Positions 1 to 7,838 of a stretch of DNA of 37,777 nt are shown one piece after another (the first letter of the stretch is position 1; each line of letters opens with the position of its first letter). Made by a program: the position numbers and the translations under genes. Under the pieces are notes generated by a model that saw only the letters and a program-made list of their open reading frames with translations, was not told the origin of the DNA and did no database searches. This stretch comes from JANMEX01 sp049696015 (lineage in GTDB: Bacteria > Pseudomonadota > Alphaproteobacteria > Rhizobiales > Rhizobiaceae). Location: the NCBI GenBank assembly GCA_049696015.1, contig JBAVTG010000188.1, forward strand, positions 1 through 37,777, given 5' to 3'.

Positions 1-1380
1 GAGGCGCGGCGCGGCGCCCCCGATGCGCTGATTGCAACAGGGCGGTCTGATTTTCCCAATCAGGTCAACAATGTGCTTTGCTTCCCGTTCATATTCCGCG
101 GCGCGCTGGATGTCGGCGCCACGGAAATCAACGATGCGATGAAGCTCGCCTGTGTCGAAGCAATTGCCGAACTGGCCCGCCGCACGGCCTCTGCCGAGCT
201 TGGCCAGGCCTATCAGGGCGAGCGGCTGGCATTTGGACCCGATTACCTGATTCCCAAACCCTTTGATCCCCGGCTTTTGCCGACAATCGCCCACGCAGTC
301 GCCAAGGCGGCGATGGAATCGGGCGTTGCCACCCGCCCGGTTGACCTTGATGCTTATGAAAAGAGCCTGCAGGGACAGGTGTTCAAATCCTTTGGCGTCA
401 TGCGCCGTGTGTTCGATGCCGCACGCGCTGCCAAACGCCGGGTTGTCTTTGCTGAGGGCGAAGACGAGCGGGTGCTGCGCACGGCGCAGGCCATGCGGGA
501 GGACATTGGCGTGACTCCGATCCTTATCGGCAGGCCGGATGTGGTTGAAAGCCGGATAGAGCGCGAGGGACTGAAACTGTCCATCGGCAAGGACTTTGAT
601 CTGGTCAATCCGGAAAATGATCCGCGCTACCGCGACTACTGGATGAGCTATCACGCAATCATGCGCCGACGCGGCGTTTCACCTGATCTGGCCAAAATGG
701 TGCTGCGCTCAAACGCCACCGCAATTGCCGCAGTCATGGTCCATCGCGGTGAAGCGGATTCGATGATTTGCGGCACATTTGGCGAGTATCGCTGGCACCT
801 TAACGCAGTCAGCCAGGTGCTGGCGGACGCTGCCCATCACCCGGTGGCAGCCTTGTCACTGATCATTTTGGAAAACGGGCCGATGTTTGTCGCTGATACG
901 CAAGTCCATCTCGAACCATCCGGCAAGCAGCTCGCTGAAACTGCGGTTGCCGCCGCCCGCCACGTCCGCCGTTTCGGCATTGAGCCAAAGATTGCGCTGT
1001 GCACGCGCTCGCAGTTTGGCAATCTCGACAATGCAACAGGCCGCACGGCCCGCGAAGCGCTCGCCATCCTCGATGCGATGGAGCTCAACTTCGAATATGA
1101 GGGCGAGATGAATATCGACACGGCGCTGGAACCGGACTTGCGGGAGAGACTGTTTCCCGAGAGCCGGTTGAAGGGCCGCGCCAACACGCTGGTCTTTGCC
1201 GATACCGAGGCTGCGAGCGCCACGCGCAACGTGCTCAAATCCGTGGCGGGCGGGCTGGAGGTGGGGCCCGTGCTGATGGGCATGGGCAACCGCGCCCACA
1301 TCGTCACGCCTTCGATAACCACCCGCGGCTTGCTGAACATCGCCGCATTGGCAGGGTCGGCGGTATCCAGTTACGGTTGA
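1..1380 (+). CDS. maeB: NADP-dependent malic enzyme with phosphotransacetylase-like C-terminal domain, 3' part
   Basis: The reading frame is open from base 1, so the gene starts outside the window; 459 codons are present, against about 760 residues usual for this family. The enzyme decarboxylates malate oxidatively to pyruvate and feeds gluconeogenesis or acetyl-CoA supply. The visible part begins inside the malic-enzyme NAD(P)-binding domain, with the conserved ATGRSDFPNQVNNV stretch about 12 residues in, followed by FPFIFRGALDVGA. From about residue 140 (FAEGEDERVLRTAQ) to the end it matches the phosphotransacetylase-like (PTA/PTB) module found fused to large bacterial malic enzymes. That module is generally thought to be regulatory rather than catalytic. 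An internal GTG at 73 is not the start, because conserved malic-enzyme sequence continues upstream of it. The gene is independent of the transport operon that begins 243 bases later. Confidence 0.93.
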   Translation, partial: EARRGAPDALIATGRSDFPNQVNNVLCFPFIFRGALDVGATEINDAMKLACVEAIAELARRTASAELGQAYQGERLAFGPDYLIPKPFDPRLLPTIAHAVAKAAMESGVATRPVDLDAYEKSLQGQVFKSFGVMRRVFDAARAAKRRVVFAEGEDERVLRTAQAMREDIGVTPILIGRPDVVESRIEREGLKLSIGKDFDLVNPENDPRYRDYWMSYHAIMRRRGVSPDLAKMVLRSNATAIAAVMVHRGEADSMICGTFGEYRWHLNAVSQVLADAAHHPVAALSLIILENGPMFVADTQVHLEPSGKQLAETAVAAARHVRRFGIEPKIALCTRSQFGNLDNATGRTAREALAILDAMELNFEYEGEMNIDTALEPDLRERLFPESRLKGRANTLVFADTEAASATRNVLKSVAGGLEVGPVLMGMGNRAHIVTPSITTRGLLNIAALAGSAVSSYG

Positions 1381-1451
1381 CATAACGCGCTCTGCCTTGC
1401 TCTTCCGTCAGATATTCCTTCGCAAACAACCAGTTGCTGCAATGCCATATA

Positions 1452-1477
1452 GATTCGGTGCGCTGCAGCGACGAATC
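1452..1477. promoter_or_regulatory. Imperfect palindrome upstream of the ABC/Dha operon
   Basis: GATTCG (1452-1457) and CGAATC (1472-1477) flank a perfect ten-base palindrome, CGCTGCAGCG (1461-1470). It lies 72 bases after the malic enzyme stop and about 150 bases before the binding-protein start. It could be an operator, or part of a weak hairpin at the end of the malic enzyme transcript; no T-run follows, which favours the operator reading. The cognate regulator is not identifiable. Confidence 0.35.
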
Positions 1478-1481
1478 CCGC

Positions 1482-1515
1482 TTGTCATGTTTAGTGTATG
1501 GTGCCTTACTAAACA
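1482..1515 (+). promoter_or_regulatory. Candidate promoter with a wide palindromic operator for the ABC/Dha operon
   Basis: An eight-base perfect inverted repeat, TGTTTAGT (1488-1495) and ACTAAACA (1508-1515), is separated by 12 bases. A possible -35 box TTGTCA (1482-1487) and a poor -10 candidate TTACTA (1506-1511), 18 bases apart, bracket the palindrome. A protein bound there would cover the RNA polymerase site, which suggests repression. The inverted repeat is read directly from the sequence; promoter and operator roles are inference. No regulator gene of LacI, GntR or DeoR type lies beside it. Confidence 0.45.
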
Positions 1516-1542
1516 CCAGGGAGAATTGCCGGCGCGGTCTTT

Positions 1543-1562
1543 CACCTGTTGGGAGACAGGTG
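1543..1562 (+). promoter_or_regulatory. Stem-loop in the 5' leader of the binding-protein gene
   Basis: CACCTGT (1543-1549) and ACAGGTG (1556-1562) form a perfect seven-base stem with a six-base loop. It sits about 60 bases before the start codon of the binding-protein gene, probably within the untranslated leader. It has no T-run and lies well away from the ribosome binding site at 1613-1620. It may stabilise the mRNA or be an operator; function unknown. Confidence 0.3.
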
Positions 1563-1623
1563 GACTGGTAAGCAAGCAAACCGCGAAACGCACGCCGGGC
1601 TGTTTGGCGATTGGGAGGAAAGC

Positions 1624-2946
1624 ATGAAGAGCATGAAAAGAATTGCTGCCGGTCTGCTGACTGCGACGGCGATGTCGGCGGCTTTGCCCGCTGCTTCGCA
1701 AGCCGCAGAATTGACATTGTGCTGGGCAGCCTGGGATCCGGCCAACGCGTTGGTCGAACTTTCAAAGGATTTCGAAGCCCAATCCGGCATCAAGATGAAT
1801 TTCGAATTCACCCCTTGGCCGAATTTCACCGACCGTATTTTGAATGAACTGAATTCCGGCGGCAAACTTTGCGATGTGCTCATTGGCGACTCGCAATGGC
1901 TCGGCGGCTCGGCCGAAAATGGCTATTACGTCAAGTTGAACGATTTCTTCGACAAGGAAGGCATCAAGATGTCTGACTTTGCCGAAGCCACGGTCAACGC
2001 CTATTCAACATGGCCGAAGGGCACGCCAAACTACTGGGCATTGCCGGCCATGGGCGATGCCAACGGCTGGTTCTACCGCAAGGACTGGTTCGAAGACGCC
2101 AAGATCATGGAAGAGTACAAGGCCAAGAACGGCACTGATCTTGCTCCGCCAAAGAACTGGGACGAATTCAAGAAGATCGCAGAATTCTTTCAGGGCCGCG
2201 AGATCAACGGCCAGAAGGTTTATGGCGCGGCGATCTTCACCGAGCGCGCCTCTGAAGGCATCACGATGGGCGCGACATCGCTGCTTTATCCCTATGGCTT
2301 CAAGTACGAAAACACACCTGGCAAATATGACATGGAAGGCGCGGTGAACTCGCCGGACGCTGTCGCCGGACTTGAAATGTACAAGGCGCTCTACGACTGC
2401 TGCACGCCACCGGGCTACACGGACAGTTATATGGGCGAAGGCCTTGACGCGTTCAAATCCGGCCAAGTTGCCATGATGATGAACTGGTTCGCCTTCATGC
2501 CTGGCATGGCCAAGGATGAAAAGGTCGGCAAGGTGACGGGATTTTTCGTCAATCCGGGCCAGAAAGTGTCCGCCTCGACGCTTGGCGGGCAGGGCATTTC
2601 CGTTGTTGCCAATACCGACAACATGGAAGGCGCGCTCGCCTACATCAAATGGTTTGCCCAGCCGGACGTGCAGAAGAAATGGTGGACCCTTGGCGGCTAC
2701 TCCTGCCACAAGGCCGTTCTGGAGGATCCGTCATTCAAGGACTCGCAGCCGTTCGCCGCGCAGTTCCTTGATGCCATGGGCGGTGTCCAGGACTTTTGGC
2801 AGGAGCCTGCGTATGCAACCCTTCTGCAGGCCATGCAAAAGCGTCTGCATGACTATGTCGTTGCCGGCAACGGCACGGCAAAGGAAGCGCTTGACCAGTT
2901 GATTGCCGACTGGACCGAGACCTTCAAGGACGAAGGCAAGATCTAG
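1624..2946 (+). CDS. ABC transporter periplasmic substrate-binding protein (CUT1 type)
   Basis: This 440-residue secreted solute-binding protein delivers a sugar or polyol to the permease pair encoded downstream. A Sec signal peptide is clear: basic MKSMKRIA, a hydrophobic stretch, and a likely AQAA-type cleavage near residue 27 before ELTLCWAAWDPA. The start is set by GGGAGGAA at 1613-1620; an in-frame ATG at 1549 would put 25 polar residues before the signal peptide. Length and the DFEAQSGIKMNFEFTPW region fit family 1 binding proteins for sugars and polyols. It heads an operon that ends in dihydroxyacetone-kinase genes, so the substrate is probably a small polyol or ketose yielding dihydroxyacetone or a related ketose, but nothing in the sequence fixes it. 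Rhizobial glycerol transporters (GlpSTPQV) share the two-ATPase layout but, as I recall, use a longer binding protein. Confidence 0.85.
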   Translation: MKSMKRIAAGLLTATAMSAALPAASQAAELTLCWAAWDPANALVELSKDFEAQSGIKMNFEFTPWPNFTDRILNELNSGGKLCDVLIGDSQWLGGSAENGYYVKLNDFFDKEGIKMSDFAEATVNAYSTWPKGTPNYWALPAMGDANGWFYRKDWFEDAKIMEEYKAKNGTDLAPPKNWDEFKKIAEFFQGREINGQKVYGAAIFTERASEGITMGATSLLYPYGFKYENTPGKYDMEGAVNSPDAVAGLEMYKALYDCCTPPGYTDSYMGEGLDAFKSGQVAMMMNWFAFMPGMAKDEKVGKVTGFFVNPGQKVSASTLGGQGISVVANTDNMEGALAYIKWFAQPDVQKKWWTLGGYSCHKAVLEDPSFKDSQPFAAQFLDAMGGVQDFWQEPAYATLLQAMQKRLHDYVVAGNGTAKEALDQLIADWTETFKDEGKI

Positions 2947-2950
2947 GCCT

Positions 2951-2993
2951 TCACCGCAGGGCACAATCCCGCGCCGTACCCTCGGCGCGGTGA
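2951..2993 (+). promoter_or_regulatory. Intercistronic stem-loop with alternative pairing after the binding-protein gene
   Basis: CCGCGCCG (2969-2976) pairs perfectly with CGGCGCGG (2983-2990) across a six-base loop, just after the stop codon of the binding-protein gene. A competing stem, TCACCGC (2951-2957) with GCGGTGA (2987-2993), shares bases with the first, so the two cannot form together in full. No T-run follows, so it is not a standard terminator. Stem-loops here often protect the upstream message and let the binding protein be made in excess over the membrane parts. That role is inferred. Confidence 0.5.
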
Positions 2994-3030
2994 TGCCCGA
3001 TTATCTCGCTTTCAAACGACGGAACGCTCG

Positions 3031-3996
3031 ATGCAAAGCCCTGCCAATTCAATCGCCAGCGCGGCGGACACAGTGGCCAGTTCGACGCCGCCCCGTGTTG
3101 CGGCGAAATTGCGCGGACTTTCCGACAAGGCTGTCGCCTGGCTTTTCATTGCGCCGACCATTCTCCTGTTGCTTGCCATCAACATTTTTCCGCTCATCTG
3201 GGCGGTGCGCCTGTCCTTCACCAATTACCGCGCCAACCGGCCGAACGCCGAGGTGAAATGGGTGGGGATAGAAAACTACCAGCGCATTCTGACCGACAGC
3301 GATGTCTGGATCGCCATGCAGACAACAGCGCATTTTGTGTTCTGGACCATCATACTGCAAACGCTGATTGGCTTCTCGCTGGCTTGGCTGATTGACCGCC
3401 GGTTCCGGGGCCACGCCTTCTGGACGACGGTCATTCTCATACCGATGATGTTGTCGCCGGCTGTCGTCGGCAATTTCTGGCGCTTTCTCTATCAGCCGCA
3501 AATTGGCCTGTTCAACTATGCCATATCCGCCATAACCGGAGTGGATCCGTCTTCGTTCGAAATGCTCGGCTCCGTGTCATTGGCGCCGTGGTCGATCATC
3601 ATTGTCGATACCTGGATGTGGACGCCATACGTGATGCTGATCTGCCTCGCGGGCCTGCGCTCAATTCCCGACTATATCTATGAAGCAGCGGAAGTGGACC
3701 GCGCCTCGCCATGGCGCCAGTTCTGGTCGATCACGCTTCCAATGGCCTTGCCGTTCATCATGCTGGCGGTGCTCTTCCGCGGCATTGAAAATTTCAAGAT
3801 GTTTGACATGGTCAACCTATTGACCGGCGGCGGACCTGGTTCAGTCACCGAAGTCGCGTCGATAACCCTCAAGCGCGAAGCCTTTGAAAAGTGGCGCACC
3901 GGCTATTCGTCCGCCTTTGCCATCATCCTCTTTGTCGCCGTTTTCGGTCTCGGCAACATCTATGTCAAAGCGCTTAACAGGATCAAACAACGATGA
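3031..3996 (+). CDS. ABC transporter inner-membrane permease 1 (MalF/UgpA type)
   Basis: This 321-residue integral membrane subunit forms half of the translocation pore. After a polar N-terminus of about 35 residues there are roughly six membrane segments, the first around residues 36-60 (VAWLFIAPTILLLLAINIF). The EAA loop that docks onto the ATPase is visible near residues 215-235 (YEAAEVDRASPWRQFWSITLP). This pattern belongs to the MalF-like permeases of CUT1 importers. The gene follows the binding-protein gene after an 84-base gap holding a stem-loop, and its TGA overlaps the ATG of the second permease (ATGA at 3993-3996), pointing to coupled translation and equal amounts of the two subunits. 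The ribosome site before 3031 is weak (GGAA), consistent with lower expression than the binding protein. Confidence 0.9.
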   Translation: MQSPANSIASAADTVASSTPPRVAAKLRGLSDKAVAWLFIAPTILLLLAINIFPLIWAVRLSFTNYRANRPNAEVKWVGIENYQRILTDSDVWIAMQTTAHFVFWTIILQTLIGFSLAWLIDRRFRGHAFWTTVILIPMMLSPAVVGNFWRFLYQPQIGLFNYAISAITGVDPSSFEMLGSVSLAPWSIIIVDTWMWTPYVMLICLAGLRSIPDYIYEAAEVDRASPWRQFWSITLPMALPFIMLAVLFRGIENFKMFDMVNLLTGGGPGSVTEVASITLKREAFEKWRTGYSSAFAIILFVAVFGLGNIYVKALNRIKQR

Positions 3997-4946
3997 GCAG
4001 CGCCAACACCGCCCATTCTGTTGTTGAACCGGGAATTGGCGTCAAACGCGCTGCCGGTTTTGCAGTGATCGTCTACGCGCTGCTGACGATGATCCCGTTG
4101 ATCTGGATTGTCATGACAGCGCTTAAATCGCCGCCCGATTCGATTTCCTACCCGCCCAAGATCATGTTTCAGCCAACACTTGAAGGCTATTGCAATCTGT
4201 TCACCACCCGCACCCGCCAGACGCCGGAATATATCCAGGCGCTGGGTGAGCCGGCCAATGTCTGCGATGAGATCACCCGCTCGCGCGACATGGTGATTGC
4301 CGGCCAATCCAAATACTGGCCGCGTTATTTCAACTCGCTGATCATCGCCTTTGGCTCGACCTTCTTTGCCGTCACGCTGGGCACGCTGGCCGCCTATGGT
4401 TTCTCGCGCTTCAAGGTGCCGCTGGCCGATGATCTGTTGTTCTTCATCCTGTCGACGAGGATGATGCCGCCCATTGCCGTCGCCATCCCGATTTACCTGA
4501 TGTACCGCGAGCTTGGCCTTTCGGACACGGCGCTGGGCATGATCCTGCTCTACACTGCCGTCAACGTCTCGCTTGCCGTCTGGCTGCTCAAGGGCTTCAT
4601 CGACGAAATCCCGCGCGAGTATGAAGAGGCCGCGATGATTGATGGCTACACGCGCCTTCAAGCATTCCGCAAAGTGGTCTTGCCGCAGGCAACAACAGGC
4701 ATTGCAGCGACCGCCATCTTCTGTCTGATTTTCGCGTGGAACGAATATGCTTTTGCCGTGCTTTTGACATCAGGTTCTGCCCAGACCGCGCCGCCATTCA
4801 TCCCGTCCATCATTGGCGAAGGCGGATTGGACTGGCCGGCCGTGGCGGCAGGAACAACCATCTTTCTGGTGCCCATCCTCGTTTTCACCGTGCTTTTGCG
4901 CAACCAGCTGCTTCGCGGCATCACATTCGGAGCGGTGCGCAAATGA
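3993..4946 (+). CDS. ABC transporter inner-membrane permease 2 (MalG/UgpE type)
   Basis: This 317-residue subunit is the second half of the pore. A first membrane segment at about residues 20-45 (AGFAVIVYALLTMIPLIWIV) is followed by a periplasmic stretch and five further segments. The EAA loop reads YEEAAMIDGYTRLQAFRKVVLP around residues 209-230. The loop between segments 1 and 2 is longer than in MalG and holds two cysteines (GYCNLF and NVCDEI). That insertion resembles permeases of polyol-type importers, though I cannot check it by alignment. Start and stop both overlap the neighbouring genes by four bases (3993-3996 and 4943-4946), so the gene is embedded in a strictly coupled operon. Confidence 0.9.
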   Translation: MSSANTAHSVVEPGIGVKRAAGFAVIVYALLTMIPLIWIVMTALKSPPDSISYPPKIMFQPTLEGYCNLFTTRTRQTPEYIQALGEPANVCDEITRSRDMVIAGQSKYWPRYFNSLIIAFGSTFFAVTLGTLAAYGFSRFKVPLADDLLFFILSTRMMPPIAVAIPIYLMYRELGLSDTALGMILLYTAVNVSLAVWLLKGFIDEIPREYEEAAMIDGYTRLQAFRKVVLPQATTGIAATAIFCLIFAWNEYAFAVLLTSGSAQTAPPFIPSIIGEGGLDWPAVAAGTTIFLVPILVFTVLLRNQLLRGITFGAVRK

Positions 4947-5134
4947 GTGCGGCGAAAAAGAACTGGCCGAAATATCTGCGGCGCGGATACCTGGAAAACA
5001 TTGCGACGGCTTTGATCGCACTCGGCTTCCTGATGCTGTTCCAGTCGTTTGCAATGGCGCTGTTCACCTATTCGTTTCTCACGCTGCTTGCAGGCACCGT
5101 GATGTTCATCATCGTCTCGAAATTTCCGGAGTAG
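4943..5134 (+). CDS. Small two-helix membrane protein of the ABC operon
   Basis: A 63-residue protein whose ATG overlaps the stop of permease 2 and whose TAG lies four bases before the first ATPase start. The first 18 residues are basic and aromatic (KKNWPKYLRRGYLE), followed by two predicted membrane helices, about residues 20-40 and 43-60. It ends in SKFPE. Placement between permease and ATPase genes with no gap argues that it is a real coding sequence and perhaps an accessory subunit of the transporter. Other rhizobial polyol importers carry a small membrane protein (DUF2160) in the same operon, but I cannot say this is the same family. Function unknown. Confidence 0.75.
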   Translation: MSAAKKNWPKYLRRGYLENIATALIALGFLMLFQSFAMALFTYSFLTLLAGTVMFIIVSKFPE

Positions 5135-5138
5135 GGCG

Positions 5139-6218
5139 ATGGCTGAGATCAGGGTTGAAAAACTGCGCAAGGAATTTGGCGTGTTTGTCGCCGTCAAGGA
5201 ATCGGATTTCACCGTCAAGGACGGAGACTTCGTCTGCCTGCTTGGACCATCCGGGTGTGGGAAAACGACAACGCTGAGGATGATCGCCGGCCTTGAATTG
5301 CCCTCGTCCGGCAAGATCCTGCTCGGCGGCGAGGATGTCACCTTCAACCGCGCGCGCGATCGCGACATTGCCTTCGTGTTTCAGCTTTTCGCGCTCTATC
5401 CGCATATGAATGTGCGCAAGAACATCGCCTTCCCGCTTTTGGCGCAAGGCGTGTCCGGTTCGCAAATCAGGGCGCGTGTCGATGAGGCGGCGAAGATCCT
5501 GCGCATCGACCACCTTCTCGATCGCCCTGTGTCCGGCCTGGCCGGCGGCGACCGGCAGCGCGTGGCGCTGGGCCGCGCTATCGTGCGCCGACCAAAATGC
5601 TTCCTGATGGATGAGCCGCTCGGCACGCTTGACGCTGAGCTGCGCGATCTGATGGTCAAAGAGCTGCGCGATCTGCACAGCCGCATCGGCGCGACCACGG
5701 TTTATGTCACCCATGACCAGATGGAAGCCATGTCGATGGCGGACAAGATAGCCGTGATGAACCATGGCGTCATCGAACAGTTCGGCACACCGCAGGAAAT
5801 CTATGACCGCCCGGCATCCATGTATGTTGCAGAGTTTATCGGCTCGCCGCCAATGAGTTTCGTGCCTGCAGACAGCCCGCTCACACCCGGCTCGGAGCAC
5901 ATAGCCATCCAAGGAAGCAGCGTTCCGGTGCCCATGACAGCAACAGCCTGCGAACGGCCGGTCCTGGGCATCCGCCCTGAGCATGTGCGCCTTGACGACA
6001 ACTCAAAGCTGCGTGGCGCGGTGTACGCGACTGAATATCTGGGCTCGACGCAGATCATCGCCATCGACACTGGCGCAGGGCGCATCAAGGCCCGTACCGG
6101 ACCGGATATCCGGCTCAATCCAGGCGCGCCTGTCGGCCTCTCATTCCAGACCGCCAAGCTATCGCTGTTCGACAAGGCAACTGGCAAAGCATTGAACCGG
6201 GGGGGCGCACATGGCTGA
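5139..6218 (+). CDS. ABC transporter ATPase A with an altered signature motif
   Basis: A 359-residue cytoplasmic ATPase of the MalK/UgpC class, one of two non-identical ATPases in the operon. Walker A is GPSGCGKT (36-43), the Q-loop is FVFQLF, Walker B ends in LMDEP (D158, E159) and the switch histidine is H192 in YVTHDQ. The signature reads LAGGDRQ (134-140) instead of LSGGQQQ, and the D-loop is LGTLD instead of LSNLD. The C-terminal third is a TOBE-like regulatory region with GIRPEHVRL. Paired with the canonical ATPase B next door, this suggests an asymmetric heterodimer with one weak and one full ATP site. Its stop overlaps the next start by eight bases (6211-6218). The paired-ATPase layout is also seen in rhizobial glycerol importers (GlpS/GlpT). 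Confidence 0.9.
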   Translation: MAEIRVEKLRKEFGVFVAVKESDFTVKDGDFVCLLGPSGCGKTTTLRMIAGLELPSSGKILLGGEDVTFNRARDRDIAFVFQLFALYPHMNVRKNIAFPLLAQGVSGSQIRARVDEAAKILRIDHLLDRPVSGLAGGDRQRVALGRAIVRRPKCFLMDEPLGTLDAELRDLMVKELRDLHSRIGATTVYVTHDQMEAMSMADKIAVMNHGVIEQFGTPQEIYDRPASMYVAEFIGSPPMSFVPADSPLTPGSEHIAIQGSSVPVPMTATACERPVLGIRPEHVRLDDNSKLRGAVYATEYLGSTQIIAIDTGAGRIKARTGPDIRLNPGAPVGLSFQTAKLSLFDKATGKALNRGGAHG

Positions 6219-7224
6219 AGTCAGCCTTAAAGGCCTGTCCAAACACTTTGGCGGCAAGACAGCAGTCGATGGTTTGAATCTGGACATTCGCGATGGCGAG
6301 TTTGTGGTTCTGCTCGGGCCAACCGGAGCTGGCAAGACAACCACATTGCGCTTGATTGCCGGGTTGGAGCATGCCGACGCCGGGTCTGTTTCCATCGACG
6401 GGCTCGATTGCACCCGCCAGCCGCCCGCCGCCCGCGACACGGCGTTCGTCTTTCAGCAGTACTCGCTGTATCCGCATTTGTCGGTCTACGAAAATCTCGC
6501 CTTTCCGCTGCGCTCGCCGGCACGCAATTTTTCCGAAGACGCGATCAAAGCCAAAGTCGCAGAGGTCGCCAAGATGGTGCGGATCGACCACAAGCTCGAC
6601 AACCGCGCCACGCAGCTGTCCGGCGGCGAAATGCAGCGCGTGGCAATTGGCCGGGCGCTGGTGCGTGATCCGTCAATCTACCTTATGGACGAACCGCTGT
6701 CGTCGCTCGATGCAAAACTGCGTGGTGATCTGCGCATCGAACTCAAACGCATCCAGTCTGAACTTGGCGCCACCATCCTTTATGTCACGCATGATCAGAT
6801 CGAAGCGATGACCATGGCGGACCGGATCGGCATCATGGCTGACGGCAAACTCGTCCAGATCGGCACCCCGCGCGAAATCTATACTGCCCCGGCAAACGTG
6901 CATGTGGCGGCGCGTCTCGGCCAGCCGGCGATCAACCTGTTTCCGGCCGGATTGCTGCCGAGCAGCTTCATCGTCGCGGGAACGAAAACCGTGGGTGCGC
7001 GAGCCGAACATTTGAAAATCGCCACGTCTGATAAAGGCAACGGCACCATCGAGCGTGTCGAGCATCTGGGCGACCAGAACCATTTGCATGTCTTGGTCAA
7101 TGGCCACCAGCTGACAGTGCTGGCAAAACCGGACAACAATTTTGACGCAGGCGACAAGATCGCAATCGAATGCGTCGCCCCCTTGTGTTTTGACGCGGCA
7201 GGCAACCGCCTGTCGGCGGGATGA
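6211..7224 (+). CDS. ABC transporter ATPase B (canonical motifs)
   Basis: A 337-residue MalK/UgpC-type ATPase. Walker A GPTGAGKT (36-43), Q-loop FVFQQY, signature LSGGEMQ (136-142), Walker B LMDEP (D160, E161), D-loop LSSLD and YVTHDQ with the switch histidine are all present, so this subunit should hydrolyse ATP normally. The C-terminal region is a short TOBE-like domain. The start at 6211 follows a run of seven G (about 6200-6206) that can serve as ribosome site, inside the end of the ATPase A gene. It differs from its partner at the signature and D-loop, so the pair is probably an obligate heterodimer rather than a recent duplication of equals. The stop TGA at 7222-7224 lies just before the dhaL ribosome site. 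Confidence 0.92.
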   Translation: MAEVSLKGLSKHFGGKTAVDGLNLDIRDGEFVVLLGPTGAGKTTTLRLIAGLEHADAGSVSIDGLDCTRQPPAARDTAFVFQQYSLYPHLSVYENLAFPLRSPARNFSEDAIKAKVAEVAKMVRIDHKLDNRATQLSGGEMQRVAIGRALVRDPSIYLMDEPLSSLDAKLRGDLRIELKRIQSELGATILYVTHDQIEAMTMADRIGIMADGKLVQIGTPREIYTAPANVHVAARLGQPAINLFPAGLLPSSFIVAGTKTVGARAEHLKIATSDKGNGTIERVEHLGDQNHLHVLVNGHQLTVLAKPDNNFDAGDKIAIECVAPLCFDAAGNRLSAG

Positions 7225-7235
7225 AGGAGGCTGGA

Positions 7236-7838
7236 ATGAATGATGCAGGCCTCAAACAATTGATAACGGCAGTTTGCGACACGGTCTTGGATCACGCAGA
7301 CGAGCTGACGGCGCTCGATCAAGCCATCGGCGATGGCGACCATGGAATCAACATGAAACGGGGCTTTCAAGCGGTGCAGGCGGAAGCAGACACGCTCGCC
7401 CTCAAGCCGGTTGACGAGGCGCTGAAGGCAATCGGGTCAAAGCTGGTCATGACAGTCGGCGGCGCTTCGGGTCCGCTCTATGGAACGCTGTTTCTTGCAC
7501 TCGGCAAAAACTGGACCGCCGCGCCCGACCGGGCAGATATTGCTGCAGCAATGCGCACCGCCATTGACGCAGTTGCAGCGCGTGGCAAATCGCAGGCTGG
7601 CCAAAAGACCCTGCTTGATGTGCTCGAGCCGGCGCTTGCGGCATTCGATTCCGGCGCAGCGCTAAGCGCCGTTGCGGACGCCGCTGACAAGGCGGCAATG
7701 GACACTGTGCCCATGCTCGCCATAAGGGGTCGCGCCTCGTTCCTGGGAGCACGCTCTATAGGCCATATGGATCCAGGCGCACGCTCGTCGGCTCTCATCA
7801 TCCGCGCTATCGCGCAAACTCTGGAGCAAGTCGTATGA
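7236..7838 (+). CDS. dhaL: Dihydroxyacetone kinase ADP-binding subunit DhaL
   Basis: A 200-residue cytoplasmic subunit that carries a tightly bound ADP, which is phosphorylated by DhaM and passes the phosphate to dihydroxyacetone held on DhaK. The three aspartates that bind the two Mg ions are D28, D33 and D35 (LDQAIGDGDHG), with the same spacing as in E. coli DhaL (30, 35, 37). The nucleotide loop GGASGPLYG and the C-terminal GARSIGHMDPGA are also present. The start at 7236 is chosen for AGGAGG at 7225-7230; an in-frame ATG at 7221 would consume that site. The gene overlaps dhaM by four bases (7835-7838). There is no fused DhaK, so this is the PEP-dependent type, not the single-chain ATP-dependent kinase. 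Confidence 0.95.
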   Translation: MNDAGLKQLITAVCDTVLDHADELTALDQAIGDGDHGINMKRGFQAVQAEADTLALKPVDEALKAIGSKLVMTVGGASGPLYGTLFLALGKNWTAAPDRADIAAAMRTAIDAVAARGKSQAGQKTLLDVLEPALAAFDSGAALSAVADAADKAAMDTVPMLAIRGRASFLGARSIGHMDPGARSSALIIRAIAQTLEQVV

